DNA of 62,661 nucleotides from Clostridiales bacterium (GCA_012523185.1 JAAYIY010000022.1:1-62661), one strand, 5' to 3'; shown: positions 42,275-51,841, numbered from the stretch's first letter. Numbers and translations: made by a program. Notes: generated from the sequence alone by a model not told the origin.

Positions 42275-43411
42275 ATGTCGGAGCCTATTCGTGTCCTGCA
42301 TGTCCTGCGCTCGATGAACTGCGGCGGGGCAGAGATGCTCATTATGAATATTTACAAAAACATAGACCGCGAAAAGATTCAGTTTGACTTTCTTGTGAAT
42401 GTTTTTGACAAAATGTTTTACGAGGACGAGATTGCGGCGCTCGGCGGGCGGATTTTCAGGATGCCTTTTCTGACAAGTGTGACGCCGCCTTTATATGAGC
42501 GGAAGCTTTTTAAGTTTTTTATGTCGCACCGCGAAATAAAAATTGTTCACTCCCACCTCGAAACGACTACCGGACTGATTTTAAAGCAGGCGAAGCGCGC
42601 GGGCGTGCCGATAAGGATTGCCCACAGCCACAACTCAAGATTTACGCGAACCGGCGCGAAACACGCTCTTGAAAATGCTTACAAGTCATATTGCAGAAAA
42701 AAGATTGTGCCGAACGCCACGCTGCTGCTCGGCTGCTCGGAGCTTGCCAATGACTGGCTTTACGGCAGCGACGGCAAGAGGGCGGGGATTGTCAGAAACG
42801 GAATCGAGACAGAAAAATACACCTTTTCCGAAGCTGTCCGCGCCGAAGTTCGCGAAGAGCTGAACATAAAAAGCGGCACAAAAGTGATAGGTCATGTCGG
42901 GCGCTTTAACGACCAAAAAAACCATCTTTTTTTAATCGATATTTTCAAAAGCTGTCTTGATTCGTGCGGCGACGTTATTTTGGCGCTTGTCGGCGAGGGC
43001 GACCTTATGGAGCAGGTGAGGGAGAAGGCCGAGCGGCTCGGTGTTTGCGGCTCTGTTCTTTTCTTAGGTCTGCGCCGCGACGTCAGCAGATTGATGCAGG
43101 CTTTTGACGTGTTTGTGCTTCCCTCAAAATTTGAGGGACTTCCGTTCGTGATTGTCGAGGCTCAGGCGTCCGGGCTGCCGTGCGTCGCCGCCGACACAAT
43201 ATCAAGGATGTCAGACCTTGGCGGCCCGCCCGTCACCTTTTTGCCGCTCGGCGACGCGCAAAATTGGGCGGCGGTCATAAAGAATTCCGGCGGGCGCACC
43301 GACGGCGCGGCCGAGGTTGCGGCAAAATCGGGATATGACATCAAGACGACGGCAAAAATGCTTGAGAGCCTTTATTTAAAAGGAGAAGACGATGCAAGAA
43401 TGCACACTTGA
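42275..43411 (+). CDS. Glycosyltransferase family 4 (EpsF-like)
   Basis: The 378-residue GT-B enzyme starts MSEPIRVLHVLRSMNCGGAE, the family's N-terminal acceptor-side strand and GGAE loop. VHSHLETTTGLILKQAKRAG and HSHNSRFT follow. The donor site has IGHVGRFNDQKNHLFLIDIF and SKFEGLPFVIVEAQASGLPCV with both glutamates. It resembles EpsF-type retaining transferases that extend exopolysaccharide repeat units. It begins 14 bases after the end of the broken GT4 frame and overlaps the next gene by 20 bases. Confidence 0.9.
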   Translation: MSEPIRVLHVLRSMNCGGAEMLIMNIYKNIDREKIQFDFLVNVFDKMFYEDEIAALGGRIFRMPFLTSVTPPLYERKLFKFFMSHREIKIVHSHLETTTGLILKQAKRAGVPIRIAHSHNSRFTRTGAKHALENAYKSYCRKKIVPNATLLLGCSELANDWLYGSDGKRAGIVRNGIETEKYTFSEAVRAEVREELNIKSGTKVIGHVGRFNDQKNHLFLIDIFKSCLDSCGDVILALVGEGDLMEQVREKAERLGVCGSVLFLGLRRDVSRLMQAFDVFVLPSKFEGLPFVIVEAQASGLPCVAADTISRMSDLGGPPVTFLPLGDAQNWAAVIKNSGGRTDGAAEVAAKSGYDIKTTAKMLESLYLKGEDDARMHT

Positions 43412-44465
43412 GCTAAGCGAGATTCCGCTTCATCTTTATCAAATCACAGCGGGTTTTTTTCTGCTTGAAAAAAGCGGAAGGATTAAGCTTCGTATAAAAA
43501 GACTTTGCGCCGCCGACCCGAAAAGTCTGCCGTATAATATGCTAAGAGTAAATGTCGGAGGGCGCAGTCTGATTTACGACATGAACGACGGCTACGACAA
43601 CCTTGTCAAAGACGGCGAGCGCTTTGAGGAGCTTTATGACAGGCTGCTTGAGGGCTGTGACTTTATGTTTAAGCGCAGCTTTAACGCAAAAATGAACGCA
43701 AGGCTTCAAGAGCCGCATAAAATAAAAAAAACAGCGCCCAACTTTTTTGTCACGACACGGGGCAATCCGGCGCACTTTCCCGCGCCGAGCGACCCGCGCC
43801 GTGAAAAGATTAAAAAGCTTGTAAGGCTGCTCCCTTTTTCCGAGTTTTATAACGGCTGGTGCTATGAGGAGGAGTTCCGCGCCGAGCCTGTCGTCAACGA
43901 CGAACCGAAAGCGCTTTTTATGGCGCGTCTTTGGGACCCGGCGGGCGAATTTCCCGGCCAGCTCACGGAAGAAAAAAGCGAGGAGCGCCGCATGATAAAC
44001 GAAAGCCGCGCCGAATGCGTCAGGCTTTGCCGCGCGGAGTTCGGCGAGCGCTTTTTCGGCGGGATTACGCCGTCGCCGTTTGCCCAAAGAGAATATTCGG
44101 ATGTTTTGCTTGAGGATATGTCGATTGGCAAAAAAAACGAATATCTTAAGCACATGAAGTCTTTTGACATACACATAGCCACAATGGGGCTCCACCGCTC
44201 GACGGGGTGGAAGTTTGCCGAATATTTGGCGGCGTCAAAGGCGATAGTGTCCGAGCCGCTTTTTTATGAGAGCGCGGGCGGGCTTTCGGAGGGCAAAAAC
44301 TATATCAGCTTTGACAGTCCGCTCGAATGTGTCGAAAAGATTTATGAGCTTTTTGACGGCGACAGGCGGCTTTTGATGATGGAAAACAACCGCCGCTACC
44401 GCGACAAGCATATGGCGTGCGAGACTATTGCAGCCGAAACGCTGGCGCGGGCGGGCGTCTTATAA
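43392..44465 (+). CDS. Probable glycosyltransferase of the polysaccharide cluster
   Basis: The 357-residue product has no clear family signature in its first half (LYQITAGFFLLEKSGRIKLR). Its C-terminal half looks like a GT-B donor domain: SFDIHIATMGLHRSTGWKFAEYLAASKAIVSEPL resembles the segment of GT1/GT4-type enzymes that holds the sugar nucleotide. AAGGAGAAG precedes the ATG, and the start lies inside the preceding gene. Neighbours on both sides are glycosyltransferases, which supports the same role. The sugar and linkage are unknown. Confidence 0.6.
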   Translation: MQECTLELSEIPLHLYQITAGFFLLEKSGRIKLRIKRLCAADPKSLPYNMLRVNVGGRSLIYDMNDGYDNLVKDGERFEELYDRLLEGCDFMFKRSFNAKMNARLQEPHKIKKTAPNFFVTTRGNPAHFPAPSDPRREKIKKLVRLLPFSEFYNGWCYEEEFRAEPVVNDEPKALFMARLWDPAGEFPGQLTEEKSEERRMINESRAECVRLCRAEFGERFFGGITPSPFAQREYSDVLLEDMSIGKKNEYLKHMKSFDIHIATMGLHRSTGWKFAEYLAASKAIVSEPLFYESAGGLSEGKNYISFDSPLECVEKIYELFDGDRRLLMMENNRRYRDKHMACETIAAETLARAGVL

Positions 44466-44498
44466 AAAGTGAGAGATTTATCGGGGGGGTGTGTGCTT

Positions 44499-45383
44499 TT
44501 GCCGATGCTGACTGTTTTTACTCCGACATATAACAGGGCGTATATTTTGCCGAAATGCTACGAGTCCATGAGGCGGCAGACCTGCAAGGATTTTGTCTGG
44601 CTTGTCGTTGACGACGGCTCGACAGACAACACGCGCGAGCTTGTCAAGAGCTGGACGGAAAAAGATAACGGCTTTGAGCTGCGATATGTTTATCAGGAAA
44701 ACAAAGGGATGCACGGAGCGCACAATCTTGCCTATGAAAACATAGACACCGAGATAAACACCTGCATTGATTCAGACGACCATATGCCTGATGACGCCGT
44801 CGAAAAGATTACAAGCTTTTGGCAAACCTGCGAAAGGGACAATGGCGTCAGCGGGTTTCTTGCGCTTGACGCATACGGCGACGGCAGGATAATCGGCACA
44901 AAATTTCCCGAAAACATTAAGCGCGCGACGTCGTATGATTATTACTATAAGCATGGCGTCAAGGGCGACAAAAAGTTTATATTGCGCACCGACCTCACAA
45001 AAAAGACTCCTTACCCTGTTTTTGAGGGCGAAAAGTATGTAAACCTTGCCACCAAATACAGCCTGCTTGACATTGACCACACGCTTTTAAACATGAATGA
45101 AGTCGTCTGCATCGTCGAATATCTTGAGGACGGTTCTTCAAGGAATATGTTTAAGCAATACATCAAAAACCCGCGCGGTTTCGCATACAGCCGGAAGCTT
45201 TGTATGCAGCTCCCATTCGCCGGCTTCTGCTTCAAGTTTAAACAGGCGGCGCACTATGTTTCAAGCTGTCTGATTATGAAAAACAGGCGGTGGCTGCGGG
45301 AAAGCCCGAAAAAGGCGCTGACGATTTTTGCCGCACCCGCCGGTTTTGCGTGGTGGATATATATTTTATACAGAAATCAGTAA
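44499..45383 (+). CDS. Glycosyltransferase family 2
   Basis: The 294-residue product is a GT-A family 2 enzyme. It begins LTVFTPTYNRAYILPKCYES with WLVVDDGSTDNTRELV as the nucleotide-binding segment and INTCIDSDDHMPDDA as the DxD metal site (about residues 85-92). The C-terminal part has no membrane helix except a weakly hydrophobic end (AAPAGFAWWIYILY). I start at the TTG at 44499, nine bases after a run of seven G; an ATG at 44505 is also possible. It is clearly similar to the GT2 encoded at 50318-51226. Confidence 0.9.
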   Translation: MPMLTVFTPTYNRAYILPKCYESMRRQTCKDFVWLVVDDGSTDNTRELVKSWTEKDNGFELRYVYQENKGMHGAHNLAYENIDTEINTCIDSDDHMPDDAVEKITSFWQTCERDNGVSGFLALDAYGDGRIIGTKFPENIKRATSYDYYYKHGVKGDKKFILRTDLTKKTPYPVFEGEKYVNLATKYSLLDIDHTLLNMNEVVCIVEYLEDGSSRNMFKQYIKNPRGFAYSRKLCMQLPFAGFCFKFKQAAHYVSSCLIMKNRRWLRESPKKALTIFAAPAGFAWWIYILYRNQ

Positions 45384-45434
45384 AGGGAAGGAAAAACGGC
45401 AAGCCGCCTTTAAGCGGCACCGTATTATTTTTAT

Positions 45435-46538
45435 ATGACGGATTATATGACGGTCTTCGCCTCTATCGTCGTGTTTTGCTACTTTACGGCAGCTGTCGCA
45501 AAGCTGTACGCGCGGCGTCCCGGCGATTTGGGGCAGCCAAAGCCGAACATTTTGGGGTTTATTATTCCCGCGGTGCTGTTCACGACATTTTCAGGACTAA
45601 GGCACGGTCTCGGCGACACAGAATTCTATATTCACTCGTACAACCTGCTTGATCCGACAAGGATTGACAGCTCCTCATGGAAACTCGGCGGCGGAGTGAT
45701 GTACAATATCATGCAGCAATTCTTCCGTCTTAGGACCGACGACCCGACACCACTTATTTTTCTGACAGCTATTTTATCGTGTGTCCCGATTATATATGTT
45801 ATTTACAAATATGCGCACCCTTACGAACTGGGTATTTACCTGTTTGTCACCACGTCTTATTACACGTTTTCCATGAACGGGATAAGGCAGTATATGACCG
45901 CCGGCGTTTTGATTTTAGGAACTAAATATCTTTTTTCCGAAAACAACAAAGATTTTTTTAAATATCTGTTCTTTGTCTTGTGCGCATGGCTGTTTCACAC
46001 AAGTGCTTTGATCATGATACCTGTCTACTTTATTGTTCGGCGGCGCGCTTGGTCGTGGCTGACGATATTTCTGCTTGTCGTGACGGCGGTAGTCACAATG
46101 ATGTTCGACGTGTTTCTTCCCACATTCCTTAACATAATTGAAAACACCGACTACAGCGAATATGCGTACAACGAGTGGTTTACGAGCGGAAGAGAAGCCG
46201 GTTCAAACGCAATAAGGGTCGCGGTGCTGTTTATACCGATGGTTTTGGCTTTTTTGCAGCGTCACCGCATGGAGGTGCTGGGACGCTTCGGAGACGTAAT
46301 CATCAATATGTCAATCGTTAACATTCTGTTTTACATCCTTTCGCTTTACAACTGGATATTTGCGCGGTTTGCAATTTATACGAGCGTGTTTCCCATTCTC
46401 TTAATAACATGGCTTATAACTCTTGCGTTCAAGCGCAGGGACAGCAGCATAGCATACTGGACGACTGTCTGCCTGTACGCAATTTATTTTTATAATGTCA
46501 AATATTCTATTATTTATTATACGAGCGTTAAGTTTTAA
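45435..46538 (+). CDS. EpsG-family polysaccharide polymerase-like membrane protein
   Basis: The 367-residue product has about ten helices and the EpsG pattern: FTTFSGLRHGLGDTEFYIHSY near residue 55 and SFYTFSMNGIRQYMTAGVL-like YYTFSMNGIRQYMTAG near 155. EpsG proteins are Wzy-like polymerases or transporters of exopolysaccharide clusters in Bacillota. It has an ATG at 45435 with no strong ribosome site; translation may be coupled through the AAGGGAAGG that follows the preceding gene. It is the only multi-pass protein in the cluster besides the dehydratase. Confidence 0.88.
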   Translation: MTDYMTVFASIVVFCYFTAAVAKLYARRPGDLGQPKPNILGFIIPAVLFTTFSGLRHGLGDTEFYIHSYNLLDPTRIDSSSWKLGGGVMYNIMQQFFRLRTDDPTPLIFLTAILSCVPIIYVIYKYAHPYELGIYLFVTTSYYTFSMNGIRQYMTAGVLILGTKYLFSENNKDFFKYLFFVLCAWLFHTSALIMIPVYFIVRRRAWSWLTIFLLVVTAVVTMMFDVFLPTFLNIIENTDYSEYAYNEWFTSGREAGSNAIRVAVLFIPMVLAFLQRHRMEVLGRFGDVIINMSIVNILFYILSLYNWIFARFAIYTSVFPILLITWLITLAFKRRDSSIAYWTTVCLYAIYFYNVKYSIIYYTSVKF

Positions 46539-46553
46539 ACGGAGGAAATTGCC

Positions 46554-47267
46554 ATGATACCTAAAACAATACATTTCTGCTGGTTCGGAAGAGGTGAAAA
46601 ACCCGCTCTGGTGAAAAAGTGTATGGCGTCGTGGCGAAAATACCTTTCGGATTATGAGTTTGTCGAATGGAACGAGGACAACTTTGATATCCGCCTCAAC
46701 GCCTTTGTAAGCGAGGCATATGACAACCGCAACTTTGCGTTTGTCAGCGACTACGCGCGCGCAAAGGCTCTTTTTGAAAGCGGCGGCATATATCTTGACA
46801 CAGACGTCGAGGTTCTGAAAAGCTTTGACGAGTTCCTTTCTCACACAATGTTTGCGGGGTTTGAGGAAAAAAACTTTGTCGGGACTTGTGTCATGGGCGC
46901 GGAGAAGGGCGCGCCGCTTCTTTTGCCGTATATGCGCCACTACGAAAACACAACCTATGTTCTTTCGGACGGCAGCTTTTACAAGGACACAAACGTCGTG
47001 CTTTTGACAAGGCTGCTTGAGGAAAACGGACTTGCGCGCGACGGCACGCTTCAAGAGGTTTGCGGAGTGACAGTTTATCCGCGCACATGGTTCAGTCCTT
47101 ATGATTACATAAACGGGATAAACTATATAACAAACGACAGCCATGCGATTCACCATTTCGCGCAGCTTTGGCTTCCAAAAAGGGCACGCATGAAAACCGA
47201 CTTAAAAAGGGCGGCGGCAAAGATTATCGGCGGCGAAAGACTGAAAAAACTGCGCGGCGGCCGCTAA
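46554..47267 (+). CDS. Glycosyltransferase with DXD motif (GT32/capsular type)
   Basis: The 237-residue product starts MIPKTIHFCWFGRGEKPALVKKC, the pattern of GT32-like sugar transferases (OCH1, TcdA/TcdB-like). FAFVSDYARAKALFESGGIYLDTDVEVLKSF contains the YLDTD metal-binding DXD at about residues 81-85. Members add mannose or galactose-type sugars to surface glycans. GGAGG stands seven bases before the ATG. A short GC-rich intergenic stretch with tandem repeats follows. Confidence 0.9.
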   Translation: MIPKTIHFCWFGRGEKPALVKKCMASWRKYLSDYEFVEWNEDNFDIRLNAFVSEAYDNRNFAFVSDYARAKALFESGGIYLDTDVEVLKSFDEFLSHTMFAGFEEKNFVGTCVMGAEKGAPLLLPYMRHYENTTYVLSDGSFYKDTNVVLLTRLLEENGLARDGTLQEVCGVTVYPRTWFSPYDYINGINYITNDSHAIHHFAQLWLPKRARMKTDLKRAAAKIIGGERLKKLRGGR

Positions 47268-47346
47268 GCACAGCTAATCGGCAACAAGCCGCAAAAGGGA
47301 CGCCCTGCCGCGGCTAAAGAGTTTGGGAAAAGGTTCGTCCCTAACA

Positions 47347-47418
47347 GCCGTCAAAAAGGCACCCCTTGCCGCCGTTAAAGAGGCAGCCCTTGCCGTCGTT
47401 AAAGAGGCAGCCCTTGCC
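47347..47418. repeat. Three tandem copies of a 24-bp unit in the polysaccharide cluster
   Basis: Units at 47347-47370, 47371-47394 and 47395-47418 read GCCGTYAAARAGGCASCCCTTGCC with few changes. Upstream (47318-47341) GGGACG and CGTCCC face each other as a possible hairpin. The unit length is a multiple of three and both strands are open across it, but no start codon and ribosome site support a gene in the 193-base gap. Confidence 0.75.
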
Positions 47419-47460
47419 GCTTCATGGTGATTTATCAGTTGTTCGGAGGTGTTCGGACTG

Positions 47461-48672
47461 TTGAAGAAAAAGGTTCTTATTACTATAAACAGCATGGAAA
47501 TCGGCGGAATTGAACGCAGCCTTGCCGGTATGCTCGGGGCTTTTGATTATGACAAATATGATGTCGATGTGCTTCTTTTTTCAAAAAAGGGCGAGTTTCT
47601 GCCGCTTATTGACAAGCGCGGCAACCTGCTTCCCGAAATACCGCAGTGCGCCACAATGCTGATGTCCGTTAAGGAGATTATAAAAAAGGGACACCTTCTT
47701 ATAGCTCTTGCGCGCATTTACGCGAAGCTTAGTGTCGAGCAAAAATACAAATACTCCGACGAGACGCAGGACGCGATAGTTTGCGCGCACCTTCAGGCTT
47801 ATTGGGAGCGCTGCGTGCCGCTCATGCCGAAGCTTAAAAAAGAATACGACGCGGCAATAAGCTTTATGTGGCCGCATCATTTTACGGAAAGAAATGTGAG
47901 GGCAAAAAGAAAAATCGCGTGGGTTCACACGGACTATACAAAGTTTGCCATCGACAACAAAAAGGATCTTGAGATATGGAGCCGTTTTGACGGCATCGCT
48001 GCCGTTTCGGCGGAATGCGGAAGAGCGTTTTTGAAGGTTTATCCTTCGCTTTCAAAACGGCTTGTGACTGTTGAAAACATTATCTCAAAAGAGCTTGTAA
48101 GAAGTCAGGCGGACGAATTCATGCCTGAGGATATGCCCGCGGAGGACGGATACACACGCTTGCTGACTGTCGGGAGGTTTTGTTACGCGAAGGCGTTTGA
48201 CGTCGCGGCGGAAATATGCAAAATACTTGTCGGCAGGGGCTTGAAAATAAGGTGGTACGCCGTAGGTTACGGCAGCGAAGTCCAAAGGGTTGAAAAAAAG
48301 ATTCAAGAGCTCGGCATAGCCGACAGCTTTATTATTCTCGGCAAAAAGCTAAACCCCTACCCCTATATGAAAAACTGTGACATTTATGTGCAGCCGTCAA
48401 GATATGAGGGCAAGGCCGTCACTGTCCGCGAGGCGCAGATACTCGGCAAGCCTGTCATAATCACCGACTTTACCACAGCAAGGGGACAGGTAAAAGACGG
48501 TTTCGACGCTGTCATTTCACCGATGGCTTCGGAAAGCGTCGCCGATGATATAGAGCGCATGATAAATGACGGCGAACTTCGTGAAAAGCTTTCAAGGAAC
48601 GCCTATAATTCTGACTACAGCGCTGACAGGCATATGAAAAAAATATATGAGATGATAGAGGGGCAAGGATGA
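47461..48672 (+). CDS. Glycosyltransferase family 4 (first of a paralogous pair)
   Basis: The 403-residue GT-B enzyme starts MKKKVLITINSMEIGGIERS. It has IAWVHTDYTKF and GIAAVSAECGRAF in the middle and QPSRYEGKAVTVREAQILGKPV as the donor site with both glutamates. It is a clear paralog of the enzyme encoded at 51842-53032 (shared HTDY, VSAEC, ENIIS and YPYxKxCDIYVQPSR patterns). I use the TTG at 47461, eleven bases after GGAGG; a GTG at 47449 would overlap that site. Its stop overlaps the acetyltransferase ATG (ATGA). Confidence 0.9.
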   Translation: MKKKVLITINSMEIGGIERSLAGMLGAFDYDKYDVDVLLFSKKGEFLPLIDKRGNLLPEIPQCATMLMSVKEIIKKGHLLIALARIYAKLSVEQKYKYSDETQDAIVCAHLQAYWERCVPLMPKLKKEYDAAISFMWPHHFTERNVRAKRKIAWVHTDYTKFAIDNKKDLEIWSRFDGIAAVSAECGRAFLKVYPSLSKRLVTVENIISKELVRSQADEFMPEDMPAEDGYTRLLTVGRFCYAKAFDVAAEICKILVGRGLKIRWYAVGYGSEVQRVEKKIQELGIADSFIILGKKLNPYPYMKNCDIYVQPSRYEGKAVTVREAQILGKPVIITDFTTARGQVKDGFDAVISPMASESVADDIERMINDGELREKLSRNAYNSDYSADRHMKKIYEMIEGQG

Positions 48673-49259
48673 TGGCGATAACATCCAAAGCACAGCTTGA
48701 CGAATACATAAGAGCCGACCTTTTCAGATACAGCGGCAAGACCGACAAAAAAACACTAAGGAAATACAGACGCCGCTCCGGCGGCTTTCGCTTTACATTT
48801 TATATGAGAAAATGCTCATATTACAGGCATCGAAAGCTCCTTAAATATATTGCTTTTCCTTATTATAAGATAAAAAAGAACAGGACGGGTCAAAAAAACG
48901 GCTTTGACATATATGACGGCACAAGCATCGGGAAAGGGCTTCATATCGCGCATTTCGGATGCCTTGTAATTCACGCGGACGCCGTTCTCGGCGAAAACGT
49001 GTCGCTCTCTCACGGAGTGACAGTCGGGCAGACAATCAAGGACGGCAAGGTTCTGACGCCTGTTATAGGAAATAATGTCTATATAGCTCCGGGGGCAAAG
49101 GTCATAGGCGGCATAAAGATAGGCAATAACGCGGCTGTCGGCGCGAATGCCGTCGTGACGCGGGATGTGCCGGAAAACGCCGTCGTGGCGGGAGTGCCGG
49201 CAAGGGTGTTAAGCCACAAGGGCGCCGGTGATTATATAATCAATCCTTACGCGGGCTGA
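48669..49259 (+). CDS. Serine acetyltransferase-like left-handed beta-helix protein
   Basis: The 196-residue product is a hexapeptide-repeat acyltransferase of the CysE/serine acetyltransferase-like group used in capsule clusters to acetylate sugars. An N-terminal helical part (about 1-80, RKYRRRSGGFRFTFYMRKCS) precedes the beta-helix: GLHIAHFGCLVIHADAVLGE, then IGNNVYIAPGAKVIGGIKIG and AAVGANAVVTRDVPENAVVA, ending AGVPARVL. It resembles the protein encoded at 51247-51840. The start is the ATG at 48669 in an ATGA overlap with the preceding GT4 gene, or the next codon at 48672. Confidence 0.88.
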   Translation: MMAITSKAQLDEYIRADLFRYSGKTDKKTLRKYRRRSGGFRFTFYMRKCSYYRHRKLLKYIAFPYYKIKKNRTGQKNGFDIYDGTSIGKGLHIAHFGCLVIHADAVLGENVSLSHGVTVGQTIKDGKVLTPVIGNNVYIAPGAKVIGGIKIGNNAAVGANAVVTRDVPENAVVAGVPARVLSHKGAGDYIINPYAG

Positions 49260-49274
49260 GGGGGGCGGGGCGCT

Positions 49275-50321
49275 TTGAAAATTTCGGTGGTTATACCTGT
49301 GTTCAACACGGAAAGATATCTTCGCGAATGTCTGGATTCGCTGACGGGGCAAACAATATTTGCCGACATGGAGCTGATAATTGTCGACGACGGCTCAACA
49401 GACGGATCGCCCGCCATATGTGACGACTATGCCGAAAGATACAAAAACATAAAGGTCATTCACAAGGCAAACAGCGGCGTCAGCTCCGCCCGCAATACGG
49501 GGATTGACGCGGCGGTCGGAGAATATATCGGATTTGTCGACTCCGACGACAATGCGCGCCCCGACATGTACCGCTTTCTCATGGAAGCCGCCGAAAAGAC
49601 AGGCGCCGACATGTCCTTTTGCGGCATTGAGCATCCGTATCCCGACAGAGATGTCGTCATAAAATACCCTTTTGAAAACAATGTCCCGCTCGGAAGGGAC
49701 TATATTCAAAACACTGTCGCCGCGTTTATGCTCGCCGATGCCTCTTTCAATTCCCTTTGCAACAAGCTTTTTAAAAGGAGCGTCGTCGAGAAAAACGGAC
49801 TGCGCCTTTCAGACGGCAAAAAGCAGGGTGAGGACAGAGAGTTTGTGCTAAGGTTTCTTGCCGTGTGCGGGTCTGTTTGCGGGACTCCTTACACAGGCTA
49901 TTATTACCGATATGTGCGGACGGGCGCTGTGCAAAAGCCGAGACAGGATTATGTCGACACAATATTCGAGCAGCTTGAGCTTGACCGAGGACTTTTTGAA
50001 AAGCTTGGTATCGTTGGCGGGCGGTTTGAGGAACCGGCAGCTCTAACAGCCGCCTCGCAGCTTGTTTGCGCGCTGACATTCGCCGAAAACAAATTAAGGG
50101 GCAGGGAAAGGACAAAGCTCATGCGCGCTGTCGTCGGCGACGGCAGGGCACAAAAGCTTATCACGGACAATTTCAAGCTGTTGACGGAACAAAACACAAG
50201 ATTCAACGCGATTTTAATAAGGCTGGCAAAGGGTAAAAATGTCGTTGGAATCAGGGTTGTCATATTTCTTATGAAGATAAAGGTAAAAGCATATAACTTT
50301 AGAACAGGAGAAGCGAGATGA
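49275..50321 (+). CDS. Glycosyltransferase family 2
   Basis: The 348-residue GT-A enzyme starts KISVVIPVFNTERYLRECLDS, with LIIVDDGSTDGSPAICDDYA, the NSGVSSARNTGID segment and YIGFVDSDDNARPDMY as the DxD metal site. About 100 further residues lead to a basic C-terminus that may lie against the membrane. It belongs to the CpsI/EpsJ-like group. The start is a TTG at 49275 after GGGGGCGGGG. The next gene starts at 50318 in an ATGA overlap. Confidence 0.9.
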   Translation: MKISVVIPVFNTERYLRECLDSLTGQTIFADMELIIVDDGSTDGSPAICDDYAERYKNIKVIHKANSGVSSARNTGIDAAVGEYIGFVDSDDNARPDMYRFLMEAAEKTGADMSFCGIEHPYPDRDVVIKYPFENNVPLGRDYIQNTVAAFMLADASFNSLCNKLFKRSVVEKNGLRLSDGKKQGEDREFVLRFLAVCGSVCGTPYTGYYYRYVRTGAVQKPRQDYVDTIFEQLELDRGLFEKLGIVGGRFEEPAALTAASQLVCALTFAENKLRGRERTKLMRAVVGDGRAQKLITDNFKLLTEQNTRFNAILIRLAKGKNVVGIRVVIFLMKIKVKAYNFRTGEAR

Positions 50322-51226
50322 ATAGTGAGAAGTACCGCATAACTGTCTTTACCCCGATTTATAACCGCCGCCACACAATTCACAGAGCGTTTGAAAGCCT
50401 TTGCCGTCAGACATTCAAAGGCTTTGAGTGGCTTATAATTGACGACGGCTCGACAGACGGCGTAAAGGAGCTTATAGACGAATATATCAGCAGTGCAGAC
50501 TTTGAGGTCAGATATTTCCGCAAGGAAAACGGCGGAAAGCACACGGCGTGGAATATGGCGCTGAAGCTCATTAAGTCAGATTACTTTATCTGCCTTGACT
50601 CTGACGACGCCTTGACAGACAACGCCCTTGAAAGGATGCTTTTTCACTGGGACGCGATACCCGAAGAAAAGTGGGGAGGATATTGGAGCGTAGCCGGTCT
50701 TTGTGTTGATTCGCAGACAGGCGAGGTTGTGGGGGACAGATATCCCGAAGGGATAAATGAGGCGGTGTCGCCCAGAGATGTTGCGACCACGGTTAACGGC
50801 GAGAAATTCAGTTGTTTAAGGACAGAGGTCATGAAAGACTTTCCTTTCCCTGAGCCGGAGGGAACCACTTTCATAACAGAGAGCATCGTCTGGAACAGTG
50901 TTGACAAGTCATATATGCAGTTTTATGTCAACGATCCATACAGAATATATTACCAGCATGAGCCTGATTCTCTTACCGTTGCATGGTACAGAGACCATGT
51001 CGAGGAGGGCTATGTTTCAAACTATTTTTGGAAGGTCTCGACAGTCAACGACGCGGGCGGAGGATTAAAAACGATTTTTCAGGCGGTATATTACGGATTG
51101 ACGGCAAAAAAGAGTCCGTCACGGATTATCTCCGACATAAAGGGGAAAAACAAATTAGCGGCCGCTCTGATGATTGCGCCGGCATTTGCGGCAAAGGCTT
51201 TGCGCGGCAAAAAATATATTAAATAA
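50318..51226 (+). CDS. Glycosyltransferase family 2
   Basis: The 302-residue GT-A enzyme has ITVFTPIYNRRHTIHRAFES, WLIIDDGSTDGVKELID and DYFICLDSDDALTDNALERM (DxD). GGKHTAWNMALKLI is the acceptor-side loop. It resembles the GT2 at 44499-45383 more than its direct neighbour, which suggests an old duplication within the cluster. AGGAG stands eight bases before the ATG. Confidence 0.9.
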   Translation: MNSEKYRITVFTPIYNRRHTIHRAFESLCRQTFKGFEWLIIDDGSTDGVKELIDEYISSADFEVRYFRKENGGKHTAWNMALKLIKSDYFICLDSDDALTDNALERMLFHWDAIPEEKWGGYWSVAGLCVDSQTGEVVGDRYPEGINEAVSPRDVATTVNGEKFSCLRTEVMKDFPFPEPEGTTFITESIVWNSVDKSYMQFYVNDPYRIYYQHEPDSLTVAWYRDHVEEGYVSNYFWKVSTVNDAGGGLKTIFQAVYYGLTAKKSPSRIISDIKGKNKLAAALMIAPAFAAKALRGKKYIK

Positions 51227-51246
51227 CACAGCGGGGAAGTGTTTTT

Positions 51247-51840
51247 ATGCGTGAGATTAAGACAAAAGACGACTTCAAGTTTTTTATAAAAGCCGATCTT
51301 TACAGATATTTCGGCGATGCCTCACAATCGGCTTTTAAGGCGGCTTATAAAAACATACCCGGCTTTAAATTTACATATTGGCTTAGAAAATGCGCCTATC
51401 TTTCCCGCCGCCCTTTTTATACAAGACCTTTTTTTTACAGGGCGCTCGGGAAATATAAAGCCCTGAAATATCAATACGGCTTCGATATTGAATACAGCAC
51501 AAAAATTGGCGCGGGATTTTACCTCGGGCATTGGGGGGGCGTTGTTATAAACGGCGATGCAATCATTGGCGAAAACTGCAACATATCCCATCAGGTCACA
51601 ATCGGCAGCGACGCGAAGCACGGCGCGGACGCCGTTCCCGTCGTCGGCGACAAGGTTTATCTTGCTCCCGGATGCAAGGTTTTCGGCAGGATAGCCCTGG
51701 GCGACGGGTGCGCCGTCGGGGCAAACAGCGTCGTCTTGTCGGACGTTCCGCCCGGGGCGGCTGTTGCGGGCCTCCCGGCAAGAGTTGTCAGCGAAAACGG
51801 CTCTAAGGGATACATAAACAATATTTATACGGAGAGCTGA
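51247..51840 (+). CDS. Serine acetyltransferase-like left-handed beta-helix protein
   Basis: The 197-residue product is a second CysE-like hexapeptide acyltransferase. The N-terminal helical part has FKFFIKADLYRYFG and GFKFTYWLRKCAYL, close in pattern to the protein at 48669. The beta-helix includes GHWGGVVINGDAIIGENCNI, GDKVYLAPGCKVFGRIALGD and CAVGANSVVLSDVPPGAAVA. GGGGAAG precedes the ATG. It stands one base before the second paralogous GT4, mirroring the first acetyltransferase, which stands after its GT4. Confidence 0.88.
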   Translation: MREIKTKDDFKFFIKADLYRYFGDASQSAFKAAYKNIPGFKFTYWLRKCAYLSRRPFYTRPFFYRALGKYKALKYQYGFDIEYSTKIGAGFYLGHWGGVVINGDAIIGENCNISHQVTIGSDAKHGADAVPVVGDKVYLAPGCKVFGRIALGDGCAVGANSVVLSDVPPGAAVAGLPARVVSENGSKGYINNIYTES

Positions 51841-51841
51841 C

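Noticed and set aside
47347-47418. CRISPR array
   Set aside because: The three 24-bp units are directly adjacent with no spacers, and no cas gene is in the window.
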